54,480 nt of DNA from assembly GCA_964537965.1 (NCBI GenBank), contig CAZIDB010000002.1, positions 1 through 54,480 on the forward strand, in the 5' to 3' direction. The notes under the pieces were generated by a model. The model worked only from the letters and a program-made list of their open reading frames with translations. It searched no databases and was not told the DNA's origin. Source of the DNA: SURF-24 sp964537965 (GTDB taxonomy: Bacteria; Bacteroidota; Ignavibacteria; Ignavibacteriales; SURF-24). Made by a program: the position numbers and the translations under genes. The first letter of the stretch is position 1. The number at the start of each line of letters is the position of its first letter. Shown piece by piece: positions 1 to 8,418 of this stretch.

Positions 1-653
1 TAATTAGCTGCACCACTGGAACCGCTTAATGCAAGATAACCGCCATCAACAATAACATTACCTTTGACTGTTATTGTCTGGTTTGTACCTGCACTGCTTG
101 TCATTCTGAACTGGGATGCAGCAGGAGCTAAACAAGTTACATTTCCTGCAATTGTATTGCCAAGCCATCCAACATGTAAATTTGCTGTTTGTCCCGCACA
201 ATTCCATGTATAGTTGAAATAATTCTGGCTGCCATTACTTGGCGCAGTTGACGTGGCTCCTGTAATTAAACATGTTGAGCCAACTCCCCATGCTGCTGTT
301 GGTATGGTACCGGCATTTCTTGCATGTTCATATGTGCCCGTAGAAAAAGCTAGACTGCCAGTTGCACCACCGATGCTCAATAAACCCTGGTTGTAAATGT
401 ATCCTGATACATTACTTAATGCAACATCAACTGTTACAGTATCGCTGCTTTGTATTGATATTTTTTCAGTGCCAACAGGAGCTACGGTAGCAGGAATCCA
501 TGCTGAAGTACCTCCATCATAAATTTCCCATGTTGTTAATGAACTCCAATTGCCATCTGTAATTGAGCGGTAATCTCCGCCTGTCTGACCGAACATTGTA
601 GTCGAAACAACTAGAATGCTAATCAAAAAGAGTAAAGTAAAATTTCTAATCAT
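1..653 (-). CDS. T9SS-type secreted surface protein, N-terminal part (runs off window)
   Basis: The first 217 codons of a secreted protein; the rest, including any sorting domain, lies beyond the left edge. It opens with a signal peptide (MIRNFTLLFLISILVV, then a cleavage region near TTMFGQ). The mature start has the pattern GDYRS..DGNWSSLTTWE, seen in G8-like extracellular beta proteins, followed by repeats rich in G, S, T, N and V as in a beta-helix. It is clearly paralogous to the gene ending at 821: both share an ARNAG/DRNAG block, a TAPSN..QN block and a W.GNTI.G block. A Shine-Dalgarno GGAGAAAG lies just before the ATG. A hairpin terminator separates it from the upstream gene, so it may be its own transcription unit. 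Role (adhesin or carbohydrate contact) is inference only. Confidence 0.8.
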   Translation of the reverse strand, partial: MIRNFTLLFLISILVVSTTMFGQTGGDYRSITDGNWSSLTTWEIYDGGTSAWIPATVAPVGTEKISIQSSDTVTVDVALSNVSGYIYNQGLLSIGGATGSLAFSTGTYEHARNAGTIPTAAWGVGSTCLITGATSTAPSNGSQNYFNYTWNCAGQTANLHVGWLGNTIAGNVTCLAPAASQFRMTSSAGTNQTITVKGNVIVDGGYLALSGSSGAAN

Positions 654-759
654 AAATCTTTCTCCAGGAAAATCATAAAAGATGTTGAAATAAGAAAAAT
701 TGTTTTATTGTTAAAATGAGATGAAGTTTTAAGAAGTTGTAATATTAAGAGTAAGTAAT

Positions 760-802
760 AATAAAAAAGTGAAAGGGATAATTAACAATTCTAATCATCC
801 CT
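760..802 (-). terminator. Rho-independent-type terminator after the 705-aa surface protein gene
   Basis: On the minus strand a hairpin with arms AGGGATGATTAG and TTAATTATCCCT (10 of 12 pairs, 5-nt loop, plus-strand 774-802) is followed by a T-rich run read from 769 down to 760. It lies 18 bases past the stop codon at 821. It probably ends the long pectin-locus transcript. Confidence 0.6.
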
Positions 803-820
803 CTCCGAAAAAAAATCCGA

Positions 821-2938
821 TTATTTTATTAATAACATTTTTTTAGTGATAGTAGAATTTCCATTTACCAGTTTGTACAAGTAAATTCCATTTGATAGCT
901 CCTGTGCATTAAATCTTTTTTCATAGACACCTGCTTCAAGATTTTCATTAACAAGTGTTGCTACTTTCTCGCCAATTATATTAAACACAGTAAGATTAAC
1001 AAATGAATTCTGCGGTATCTCAAATTTTATTAAAGTTTCCGGGTTAAAAGGATTAGGATAGTTCTGAGATAAACTAACCTTTGTTGGATTAAGCACAACA
1101 GCGCTAACCTGGTCGCTTAAAATAAATGATCCGTCGATATCTATAATCTTTAACCTGTATGCATAGCTTCCGGCAGAAACATTTTTATCAACAAAAGTAT
1201 AATTGCTTACTTCAGAAGTGGTTCCTTTCGCATTAATCTCTGCAATGGTTTCCCATTCATTATCTTTATTTACTTTGTTCTTCTTCATTTTCTGAACGAG
1301 AAAAGCTTTTGTATTCGTTTCTGTAACTGTAATCCATCTCAGGTCTACATTATTGCCATTTGCATTTGCAGAGAAAGAACTTAATTCAACTGGAATAATA
1401 TTAGCGCCGCCAAGAGCATTTGCTATTACAAAATCACTGAACGTAGTAAAATTATTTGTCGAAGTAATTGTTCCTGTGTTTGCAGCAGTTCCAACACCGC
1501 CTAAATCCACCCAGTTACCAGCGCCATCATCTTTTGCAATTCTTAAGTTAGCTTCATCTGTAACTCCATCATCTGTATCATATGCTATTTTAACTGATGC
1601 TGCTGTTACGTTTGCACCGGCGCCTTTTGTAATTGTGTAATACCTGTTTTCAGAAACCTTTGTTAATGATGCGGGTATTACCCTTGAAGCCGGAGGAGCG
1701 TTAAATAATTCTGCCGTATATTCAGTTGCACCTGCTGCATCGTGAGTAATTCTCAATTCTAACGGTCTGTAAGAATTCCCTTTGCCTAAAGGATATAGTT
1801 TTGAAGCCGGACCAACAGTTGGAAAATTACAAGTCATCGGACCTTCAACAAAGCATGCTGAACTTGCACCGGTTACAGAACCGGTTGTAACAACAAGCAA
1901 TGCAGTTGGCGAGGTTACAAGTTTGCCGCTTGTAAGTGTAAGAACACTGGCCGAATTATTAAGAACAAAATTTGAATTCAGATTTACCGTCGTGTTGTTT
2001 GCTACTTCCCAGCAAAGTCCGCCGCTAAGAGAAACATTGGTTAATGTAACCTGCTGTGTACCTCCTTTCACAAATGCCATTCTTATATTAGCACTTGATG
2101 ATTGCAGGGTTGCATTTGAAACGGTAAAGTCTCCGTGCAAATTAACAACACCGCTTGCACCGCTTCCACGGCTCGGACCGAAATTTCCGGCTGAGACATT
2201 AACATTTCCATAAATATCAACAGTATACTGACCGGTAGAACCGGAGCCATTAATTGAGAAGGTACCGTTAGTAATATTAATATTACCCATCACTGTAATT
2301 GTTATTGGGTTACCGGCATTTGCAGTCGGGCTTGTCATGTAATACCTGCTTGAAGCAGTATTTAATACATTTATATCTCCATAAATTGTATTCCCGCTCC
2401 AGGCTAAATTTAAGTTGCTGCTTAATGATGCGCAGTTAATAGTAACATTATAAAAATTTTGGTTAGCATTGGAAGGCGCTGTGCCGGTTGAACCGGTCAA
2501 TTCAAAGTTAGAACCTTGGTTCCATGTTGCCGTAGGAACTGAACCTGCGTTTCTGTCGTGCTTGTAAGTTCCATCAACAACTACAAGTCCACCGGTATTA
2601 ACAATTACACCGCGTTCAGAACCTCTTGGTTTTGCAACCGTTAAAGTCTTTCCGGCAGCAATATTTAACTGACCACTTACAAAAACTGAATCAACTATCA
2701 AATCAGCTGAGACAGTTATTGTATGTCCTGCTAATATTGTAATTCTACCCACGCCGGAATCAGGCAGGCTTGGTGCGGGTGTAACCCAGGATGTACCATC
2801 AAAGCGCTCCCAGCTTGCAGCCTCATTCCAATTACCTGTCTGGTGGGATTGAAAATCGCCTGCTGCCTGTGCAAAAAGCGCCGAAGAAAATACTATAGTA
2901 AAGCAAAGAACTTTGAAAATTGTAAGTCTGTGTCTCAT
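821..2938 (-). CDS. T9SS type A sorting domain-containing surface protein (705 aa)
   Basis: Secreted protein with an N-terminal signal peptide ending near AQAAG. A G8-like beta region (about residues 27-100, NWNEAASWE ... VSGQLNIAAGKTLTV) is followed by a long repetitive beta-rich body and a C-terminal type IX sorting domain (about 623-705) with NYPNPFNP at 626-633 and the ending KKMLLIK. In Bacteroidota such domains direct export through the Por system and surface attachment. A Shine-Dalgarno AAAGGAGA precedes the ATG. It is one of three consecutive paralogs at the end of the pectin locus, downstream of a PorV-like gene. No catalytic motif is visible; glycan binding or adhesion is inferred from context. 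Confidence 0.88.
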   Translation of the reverse strand: MRHRLTIFKVLCFTIVFSSALFAQAAGDFQSHQTGNWNEAASWERFDGTSWVTPAPSLPDSGVGRITILAGHTITVSADLIVDSVFVSGQLNIAAGKTLTVAKPRGSERGVIVNTGGLVVVDGTYKHDRNAGSVPTATWNQGSNFELTGSTGTAPSNANQNFYNVTINCASLSSNLNLAWSGNTIYGDINVLNTASSRYYMTSPTANAGNPITITVMGNINITNGTFSINGSGSTGQYTVDIYGNVNVSAGNFGPSRGSGASGVVNLHGDFTVSNATLQSSSANIRMAFVKGGTQQVTLTNVSLSGGLCWEVANNTTVNLNSNFVLNNSASVLTLTSGKLVTSPTALLVVTTGSVTGASSACFVEGPMTCNFPTVGPASKLYPLGKGNSYRPLELRITHDAAGATEYTAELFNAPPASRVIPASLTKVSENRYYTITKGAGANVTAASVKIAYDTDDGVTDEANLRIAKDDGAGNWVDLGGVGTAANTGTITSTNNFTTFSDFVIANALGGANIIPVELSSFSANANGNNVDLRWITVTETNTKAFLVQKMKKNKVNKDNEWETIAEINAKGTTSEVSNYTFVDKNVSAGSYAYRLKIIDIDGSFILSDQVSAVVLNPTKVSLSQNYPNPFNPETLIKFEIPQNSFVNLTVFNIIGEKVATLVNENLEAGVYEKRFNAQELSNGIYLYKLVNGNSTITKKMLLIK

Positions 2939-2991
2939 AGTAATCTCCTTTATTATTTGAAAATTGATTTAATTAAACTCGCCTTTGAAAT

Positions 2992-5118
2992 TTATTTTAT
3001 TAAGATCATTTTACTGCTTGCAAAATTATTTTCTGTAACCAATGAGCAGATATAAATTCCGCTGGGCAGATTATCTGCATTAAAATTAATGGAGTAACCG
3101 GATGCATTTAATTTTTCATAAACCAGTGTTGTTACTTTCTCTCCAAGCGAATTGTAAATTGTTAGGTTTACAAATGATGCTGAAGGCAAATCGAATCTAA
3201 TAACCGTTGCAGGATTAAAAGGATTCGGGTAATTCTGATGCAGAGCAAATTGTTTTGGTAATGATTCATCTTCATTTTCAACCGGCATAGGTTTATCGGA
3301 TTCGCCAAGTGTCCAGAAGGATAATTCTTCAATACCGGCAGCTTCAACATAATTATCTGTTGTGTTAACAGTTCCACCAACCAAATCCCAGGAATTATCT
3401 TCTGCTGATTTTGATTTGAATAAAGCAAGTTTCGTTTCATCCAAACCGTTTAATTCGGAATCATCATAATAGATTCTTAATGTTGCATTCAGTGCAGAAT
3501 TATTCTGTGCTGGTTGAACGTTATAATATCTTAGAATACTATGGTTGCCGTTTCCGGTTCTTTCGGAATGAAATCTTTCAACCAAAGCATTGCCAAGATC
3601 ATTTGCAGTAGTTAAAGTTAAACCAAGACCACCTATGTTAAGTGAAGCTGGTGCTGCAACAGTCTGAGTAGTAATAATTTTTCCATTAATGCCTTTAACA
3701 GTGTTGTCAGCAGTTTCAGTTAATTTTCCCGTACTGCCCAAAGTAATAACATTTCCGTTAAGATCAAGATCACCTTTTTTAATTGAAAGAGTTTTATCAA
3801 CATAAAGGTCAGATTCCAGTTCAAAACCATTTTCATTATTAATTATCAATCCTCTCACTGAATCAGGTAAAGCATTTCCCCAACCCTGTATTTCTGTTCC
3901 GTTATATTCATAGTTTGCATCTTTGCTGTATGATCTTATTCCCGTAACCTGGATATTGCCAAGTGTATCTGAAGTTGTTATACCATTAGCGCAGCCAATT
4001 TTAAGTGTAGCCCCTGGATTAAGATAAAAATCACCGCTCCCTTTTAGTCTTGATATTCCTTTCATTTCCAATGAGCCGTTAACAACAAAAGAACCTGTTG
4101 TTGACGAGCCCCATTTACAGGTATCAAGGTTTACACTTACTGAAGAACCGCTTTTAATCGTATCGTTAAAGACTGTGCTAAGATAAAGATTAACACCAAG
4201 GTTAACATTCTGAGTTTTCTTTCCGACAAAATTTATTGCAAATGGACCGGCAGTGTTTGTTGCCGGTTTAACCGAGCCAGCAGTGATTGTAAAGTTTCCG
4301 CCAATATTTATAATGCCGGTTCCCAATCCGGGTGAACTGCTTGTTCCAGCCTGTAATCTTCCGCCGTCAACAATAAGATCTCCGCTGATATTAAATATTC
4401 CAAGACCGGTTGCGTTGGCGCTGGACATTGGACCCATTCTTGATGTTGAGCCGTTCACATAAACATTCTTTTTTACATTCCATATTCCAACTACATCAAT
4501 TCCGCCAACATCAACACATGACCAAACTCCCTCAAGAATATAGACATTACCGTAAATTGTATGCGTGTGGCTGCCAAGTTTTTCAGGTTGGTTAGCCCCG
4601 CGAAAAACCTGTCCTGCTCCATTTTTTATTGTTAAATCGCCATAGATGGTTAAATCAACCGCAGTAGTAACACCGGAATTTTTTTGTATCACAAGGTTTC
4701 CGAACTCTGAATTTCCGGGTCCACCAATAGTTCCTGATCCCATATGAACTATAGTACTTGCCTGATCTACACTTCTTATTTTGCCGGGCAAGACCGGTTT
4801 AGATGAAGCATTATAAAAAACAGATCCGGCTTCAAGGATGACTGCATTTTTTACCTGCACAGAATCAAGTGCGGGAGATACAAATTTTCCACCTGTCATT
4901 ACTGTTAAGTTGCTGCAGGTAGTAGCACCGGCAACTATAACAGAGTCTCCGCTTTTAATATAAACATCATCATTCTCTAACGGAGCTGATCCGCCTTCCC
5001 ATGTTGATCCATCTTCCCAGGCACCTCCACCGGTACCATTACTATATATCAATTGACCGAATACTGAATATGAACTTCCGAGTAAAAGCAGAAGAAACAA
5101 AGTGGTAATTTTTTTCAT
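2992..5118 (-). CDS. T9SS type A sorting domain-containing surface protein (708 aa)
   Basis: Signal peptide (LLLLGSSYSVFGQ) then a G8-like N-terminal segment (GGGAWEDGSTWEGGSAPLENDDVYIKSG split over residues 28-58) and a long beta-helix-like body with repeated short GN/YGD/VNG turns. The C-terminal type IX sorting domain spans about 626-708 with NYPNPFNP at 629-636 and the ending SKMILIK. It is more distant from its two downstream paralogs than they are from each other. It sits 31 bases after the PorV-like gene and 53 bases before the next paralog, so the three are probably co-transcribed with the TonB receptor. No enzymatic motif is seen; substrate unknown. Confidence 0.87.
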   Translation of the reverse strand: MKKITTLFLLLLLGSSYSVFGQLIYSNGTGGGAWEDGSTWEGGSAPLENDDVYIKSGDSVIVAGATTCSNLTVMTGGKFVSPALDSVQVKNAVILEAGSVFYNASSKPVLPGKIRSVDQASTIVHMGSGTIGGPGNSEFGNLVIQKNSGVTTAVDLTIYGDLTIKNGAGQVFRGANQPEKLGSHTHTIYGNVYILEGVWSCVDVGGIDVVGIWNVKKNVYVNGSTSRMGPMSSANATGLGIFNISGDLIVDGGRLQAGTSSSPGLGTGIINIGGNFTITAGSVKPATNTAGPFAINFVGKKTQNVNLGVNLYLSTVFNDTIKSGSSVSVNLDTCKWGSSTTGSFVVNGSLEMKGISRLKGSGDFYLNPGATLKIGCANGITTSDTLGNIQVTGIRSYSKDANYEYNGTEIQGWGNALPDSVRGLIINNENGFELESDLYVDKTLSIKKGDLDLNGNVITLGSTGKLTETADNTVKGINGKIITTQTVAAPASLNIGGLGLTLTTANDLGNALVERFHSERTGNGNHSILRYYNVQPAQNNSALNATLRIYYDDSELNGLDETKLALFKSKSAEDNSWDLVGGTVNTTDNYVEAAGIEELSFWTLGESDKPMPVENEDESLPKQFALHQNYPNPFNPATVIRFDLPSASFVNLTIYNSLGEKVTTLVYEKLNASGYSINFNADNLPSGIYICSLVTENNFASSKMILIK

Positions 5119-5149
5119 GATTACTCCCAGAGAATTTTTTTATAAACTT

Positions 5150-6154
5150 TTATAATGTGAATACAAGTGAAAGTCTGCTTACGCTGTCGAATATTTCAAA
5201 GCGTGAGTAAGAATAATTTAATTCGATATCATAATCTGAAACTGATGTATTAAATCCTACGCCGCCGGACCATGACGCTAAATCTCTGTTGGTCTGGTAA
5301 CCGCCTCTTAAAGAGAGCATATCCATAAATTTAAATTCCATTCCAAAGTTTACCCGTTCGGAAAAATTATTTTGATGTACAAAATCAACAGCAAGGTATA
5401 ATGAATTACTTTGTTCAGGATCAATCAACTCCATTATATTCATCCCGGCGCCTAATGTAAACATCAGCGGAAGCTGTTCATCCAATTCTTCTCTTTTAAT
5501 ATTTGAAGCGAAATTTCTTATCATCATACCGAAGCCGAAGCTTTTGAATCCTGTTAAATATCTTACACCTGCATCGAAAGCTAACTTCGAGGCATTGTTC
5601 TTTTTAACTCCGTTGCTCAACAAGCTTTCACCTAAATTCTGGCCGACAAGTTTAACAGTACCACCAATTGAAAATTGAGTAGAGATAGATTTAGCGTATG
5701 ATATTCCAACTGAATAAGCACCGACATTACTTAAAAGACCGTTCTCCTTAAAACCTTCCTGGTAAATATATTTTTCCGATGCAGTCAACAAACTTGTTCC
5801 GTGAATCTCTCCATAATCCACCGTAAGAATATTCACACCAACAACACCATAATTTCCAAGATTATATGCTGCACCGCCACCAAGATAATTTATGTCTGCT
5901 ATCCATTGTGTGTAATTAATATTTATGTCAAAATCTTTTTTCATTATAGCAAGACCGGCAGGGTTATAGAACATACTTTCTGAGCCGGTACCTAAAGTTG
6001 TAAACGCTTCTCCAATTGCGCTCGCTCTTGGAGAGGTACTTACAAGCAGAAAGTTCATTGTGCTTTGGGCAACTTTATTCAATCCAATCTGCGAATAACA
6101 AATTGAAGAAAACAAATAAAGAATGAAAAACAGTATAATAATTTTTTTATGCAT
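5150..6154 (-). CDS. PorV/PorQ family outer-membrane beta-barrel protein
   Basis: 334 aa with a signal peptide (ends near SSICYSQ) and the family hallmark SPRASAIGEAFTTL...SMFYNPAGLA (about residues 41-70), which resembles PorV/PorQ and FadL-like barrels. The rest alternates short beta strands and ends in LSRLSLVFTL, a typical barrel C-terminus with terminal aromatic/hydrophobic alternation. PorV-type proteins accept type IX cargo at the outer membrane or act with it; in Ignavibacteria such genes often stand beside TonB receptors and T9SS cargo, as here. It lies 13 bases after the fibronectin-like gene. It is a paralog of the family rather than certainly the core PorV subunit. Confidence 0.85.
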   Translation of the reverse strand: MHKKIIILFFILYLFSSICYSQIGLNKVAQSTMNFLLVSTSPRASAIGEAFTTLGTGSESMFYNPAGLAIMKKDFDININYTQWIADINYLGGGAAYNLGNYGVVGVNILTVDYGEIHGTSLLTASEKYIYQEGFKENGLLSNVGAYSVGISYAKSISTQFSIGGTVKLVGQNLGESLLSNGVKKNNASKLAFDAGVRYLTGFKSFGFGMMIRNFASNIKREELDEQLPLMFTLGAGMNIMELIDPEQSNSLYLAVDFVHQNNFSERVNFGMEFKFMDMLSLRGGYQTNRDLASWSGGVGFNTSVSDYDIELNYSYSRFEIFDSVSRLSLVFTL

Positions 6155-6167
6155 ATAGCTTGTGACT

Positions 6168-8318
6168 TTATCTTATCACAATAAATTTCTGGTAGCTCAT
6201 ACTGCCGTCAGGTTTTTCAAACACGGCAATATATACTCCGCTGTTTATTACCTGCTGATTTTTTGTAATCATGTCCCATGTTTCCGAACCGGCTGCGTAT
6301 ACAGGGCTTGAATGTTCAATAGTCTGAACATGGTCGCCGTTCTCTGTAAAAATCTTTATTGTGCAAACCCTCGGCAGGTTAAAGAAATTGATTCCTCTTA
6401 AATCTGTATAACCATAATCTCTTAATAAAGGATCATTAATATTATAAGGATTAGGTGCAATCCTTATCCTTGACATATCTTCAAACGAGAAGCCCGGCGG
6501 ATAAATTTCTTTTACATTAGGCACCCAGGTACGGCCGCTGTAAATTATTTTACCTCGTGTAGTAGGATCAGCATTCATATCATTTTCAGGAATCAACGCC
6601 TTAGTCTGAACATAGTAATAATACTGGGCACCAATCATAATTGTCTTGTCATAAATCTTATGCACTTCAGCTTTGTCCTCCGCTCCTGACGAATATATTT
6701 CCTGGTAGAACAAAGTATCGGCAGAAGAAACTCTTCTCATTATTCTGTAACCTGCAAAGTTATCCATGTTTTCAGCAGTCTTTGCAGACCATCTTAATTC
6801 AACACCTTTATCACCATAACCTGTAACTGCAAATGTATCCGGCGGCGGGGGCGCTGCAGGTATATTATAACCATGCTGGAAATTCCATTTAGCTCTTTTG
6901 CAGGAAAGCAAAACAGAGTCGATTCCCATGCTAATCCATCTGTCTTTAATTTTATCCTGTTCAGTTGCACCTTCAGGAAAAGCAAAATTGGAAGGAAGCC
7001 AACCAGTGTTTGCATCAGGCATATTTTCCGGATTTGTTAAAGTACCATTGTACCATTGCTCACCAATCTCTTTTGATTTTTGCAAACCAATTCCTGCAAT
7101 GCCCACAGCATATACAATCCTTATTTTATGGTTTGGAGGAAAGGTATACGGACCAAAGCTTGCAAAGTTTTTTGAGTTAATGGACTGAAGCGAACCCGCA
7201 ATAAAATTTGAAAAATCAGGGGTACCAAGTTCATCATTATTAATACCGTGGTGTGTACCTTCTATTTTTCCTGGTTTAGGATATCTGTCTGAATAACCGC
7301 CTCTCATTGCCCAATAATTTTTACTTCCAAACTCATCTTCGCCTAAAGCCGGATTAGGAATTTTACCATCGTTGCCAATATATGTTACTTTCGGCTGAAG
7401 CGGATCATCGGTATCTTCAGAGGAATTTGTATACGGCTCCTTTGATGCATGGAGGATTGTATAAAAAGTGAAATTGGTATTAATCAGTCTGCCTTTCTGG
7501 TTAAGCACAGGTGAACCCATATTATCACCGCTTGAAGTCGGATCATCCGCACTGTAGAAATAAAACACTCTAAGTGAATCTTTTGCTAATTCTTCCTGTC
7601 TTGCGCCGTAATAATGCTGCCATACGTAAGCGTAGTTCGGAACACTGCTACCGGTAATCTCAGGGTTTCTTCCATTCGAATAATAATTATTTGCCATTCC
7701 CTGCTGCATACTGAAATAATAATTTCTGAGAGTATCAATATAAACCGTATCTGCACCGTCAATTGTTTCTCTTGTATATCCGCTGTTGGTTAGTTCAACT
7801 TCAATGATGAGATAATTGTCATTAAAGTTCTGGCTCCATCCAAGTATTCTCCTTTTCACATCAACACCAAGAATATTTTTATATGTAGCCTGAATAACCT
7901 GGTCGTATGTTCCTCCGTTAAATTTTGAAGGATCATAAACTGAATAGTCAGTCGGAGTAGATGATTTATCATCAAGGAATAATTTTGTGTATTTATAGCA
8001 CGTATAACTTTTAATCGGCTCAGTTACTTTTCCATTTATCATAAAATTATTTTTCGGGCCGAACACAACAGCATCATAAAGCGAATCATTTAAAGCTGTC
8101 TGGTCGTCAGGATCTCGTGGGCCAAGCCAGTTGGTACATCCCATCTGAAAACCGGAGCCGGTAAAATTATCATTGTACTGCCCCCTGTACTGAAGTATAT
8201 CATAATCGTTGGGGAAAAAACCAAGTGTAAAATCGAATGTGGATTTATCCCCGCTTGCCGCAACTCCGCTCCATATTCTTCCAAGTTTAGTCATTGCAGT
8301 TCCCTGCTCTGCAGTTTG
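6168..8318 (-). CDS. Large secreted fibronectin-type protein, 5' end lost in assembly gap
   Basis: About 716 codons; the start lies in the gap at 8319-8418. It begins soon after the gap with KLGRIWSGVAASGDKSTFDF, resembling the mature N-terminus of secreted proteins that follow TonB receptors in Ignavibacteria. A fibronectin III-like segment (PPDTFAVTGYGDKGVELRWS ... YRIMRRV ... YYYYVQTK) lies about 200 residues before the end. The C-terminus (IAPNPYN ... GVYIAVFEKPDGS ... KFIVIR) resembles a variant T9SS sorting domain with APNPYN in place of YPNPFNP. It has no receptor features, so the apparent continuous reading frame into the TonB receptor is an artefact of the 100-N filler. Likely a surface partner of the receptor; ligand unknown. 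Confidence 0.7.
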   Translation of the reverse strand, partial: QTAEQGTAMTKLGRIWSGVAASGDKSTFDFTLGFFPNDYDILQYRGQYNDNFTGSGFQMGCTNWLGPRDPDDQTALNDSLYDAVVFGPKNNFMINGKVTEPIKSYTCYKYTKLFLDDKSSTPTDYSVYDPSKFNGGTYDQVIQATYKNILGVDVKRRILGWSQNFNDNYLIIEVELTNSGYTRETIDGADTVYIDTLRNYYFSMQQGMANNYYSNGRNPEITGSSVPNYAYVWQHYYGARQEELAKDSLRVFYFYSADDPTSSGDNMGSPVLNQKGRLINTNFTFYTILHASKEPYTNSSEDTDDPLQPKVTYIGNDGKIPNPALGEDEFGSKNYWAMRGGYSDRYPKPGKIEGTHHGINNDELGTPDFSNFIAGSLQSINSKNFASFGPYTFPPNHKIRIVYAVGIAGIGLQKSKEIGEQWYNGTLTNPENMPDANTGWLPSNFAFPEGATEQDKIKDRWISMGIDSVLLSCKRAKWNFQHGYNIPAAPPPPDTFAVTGYGDKGVELRWSAKTAENMDNFAGYRIMRRVSSADTLFYQEIYSSGAEDKAEVHKIYDKTIMIGAQYYYYVQTKALIPENDMNADPTTRGKIIYSGRTWVPNVKEIYPPGFSFEDMSRIRIAPNPYNINDPLLRDYGYTDLRGINFFNLPRVCTIKIFTENGDHVQTIEHSSPVYAAGSETWDMITKNQQVINSGVYIAVFEKPDGSMSYQKFIVIR

Positions 8319-8418
8319 NNNNNNNNNNNNNNNNNNNNNNNNNNNNNNNNNNNNNNNNNNNNNNNNNNNNNNNNNNNNNNNNNNNNNNNNNNNNNNNNNN
8401 NNNNNNNNNNNNNNNNNN
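8319..8418. other. Assembly gap (100 N) hiding the TonB receptor end and next gene start
   Basis: Exactly 100 N. The missing DNA must encode the last barrel strands of the receptor, a stop, a start and a signal peptide, which cannot fit in 33 codons. The true gap is therefore longer than drawn. Confidence 0.95.

Noticed and set aside
1782..2213. 143-codon ORF on the plus strand within a surface protein gene
   Set aside because: It is antisense to a gene with signal peptide and sorting domain; low-complexity composition makes long shadow frames.
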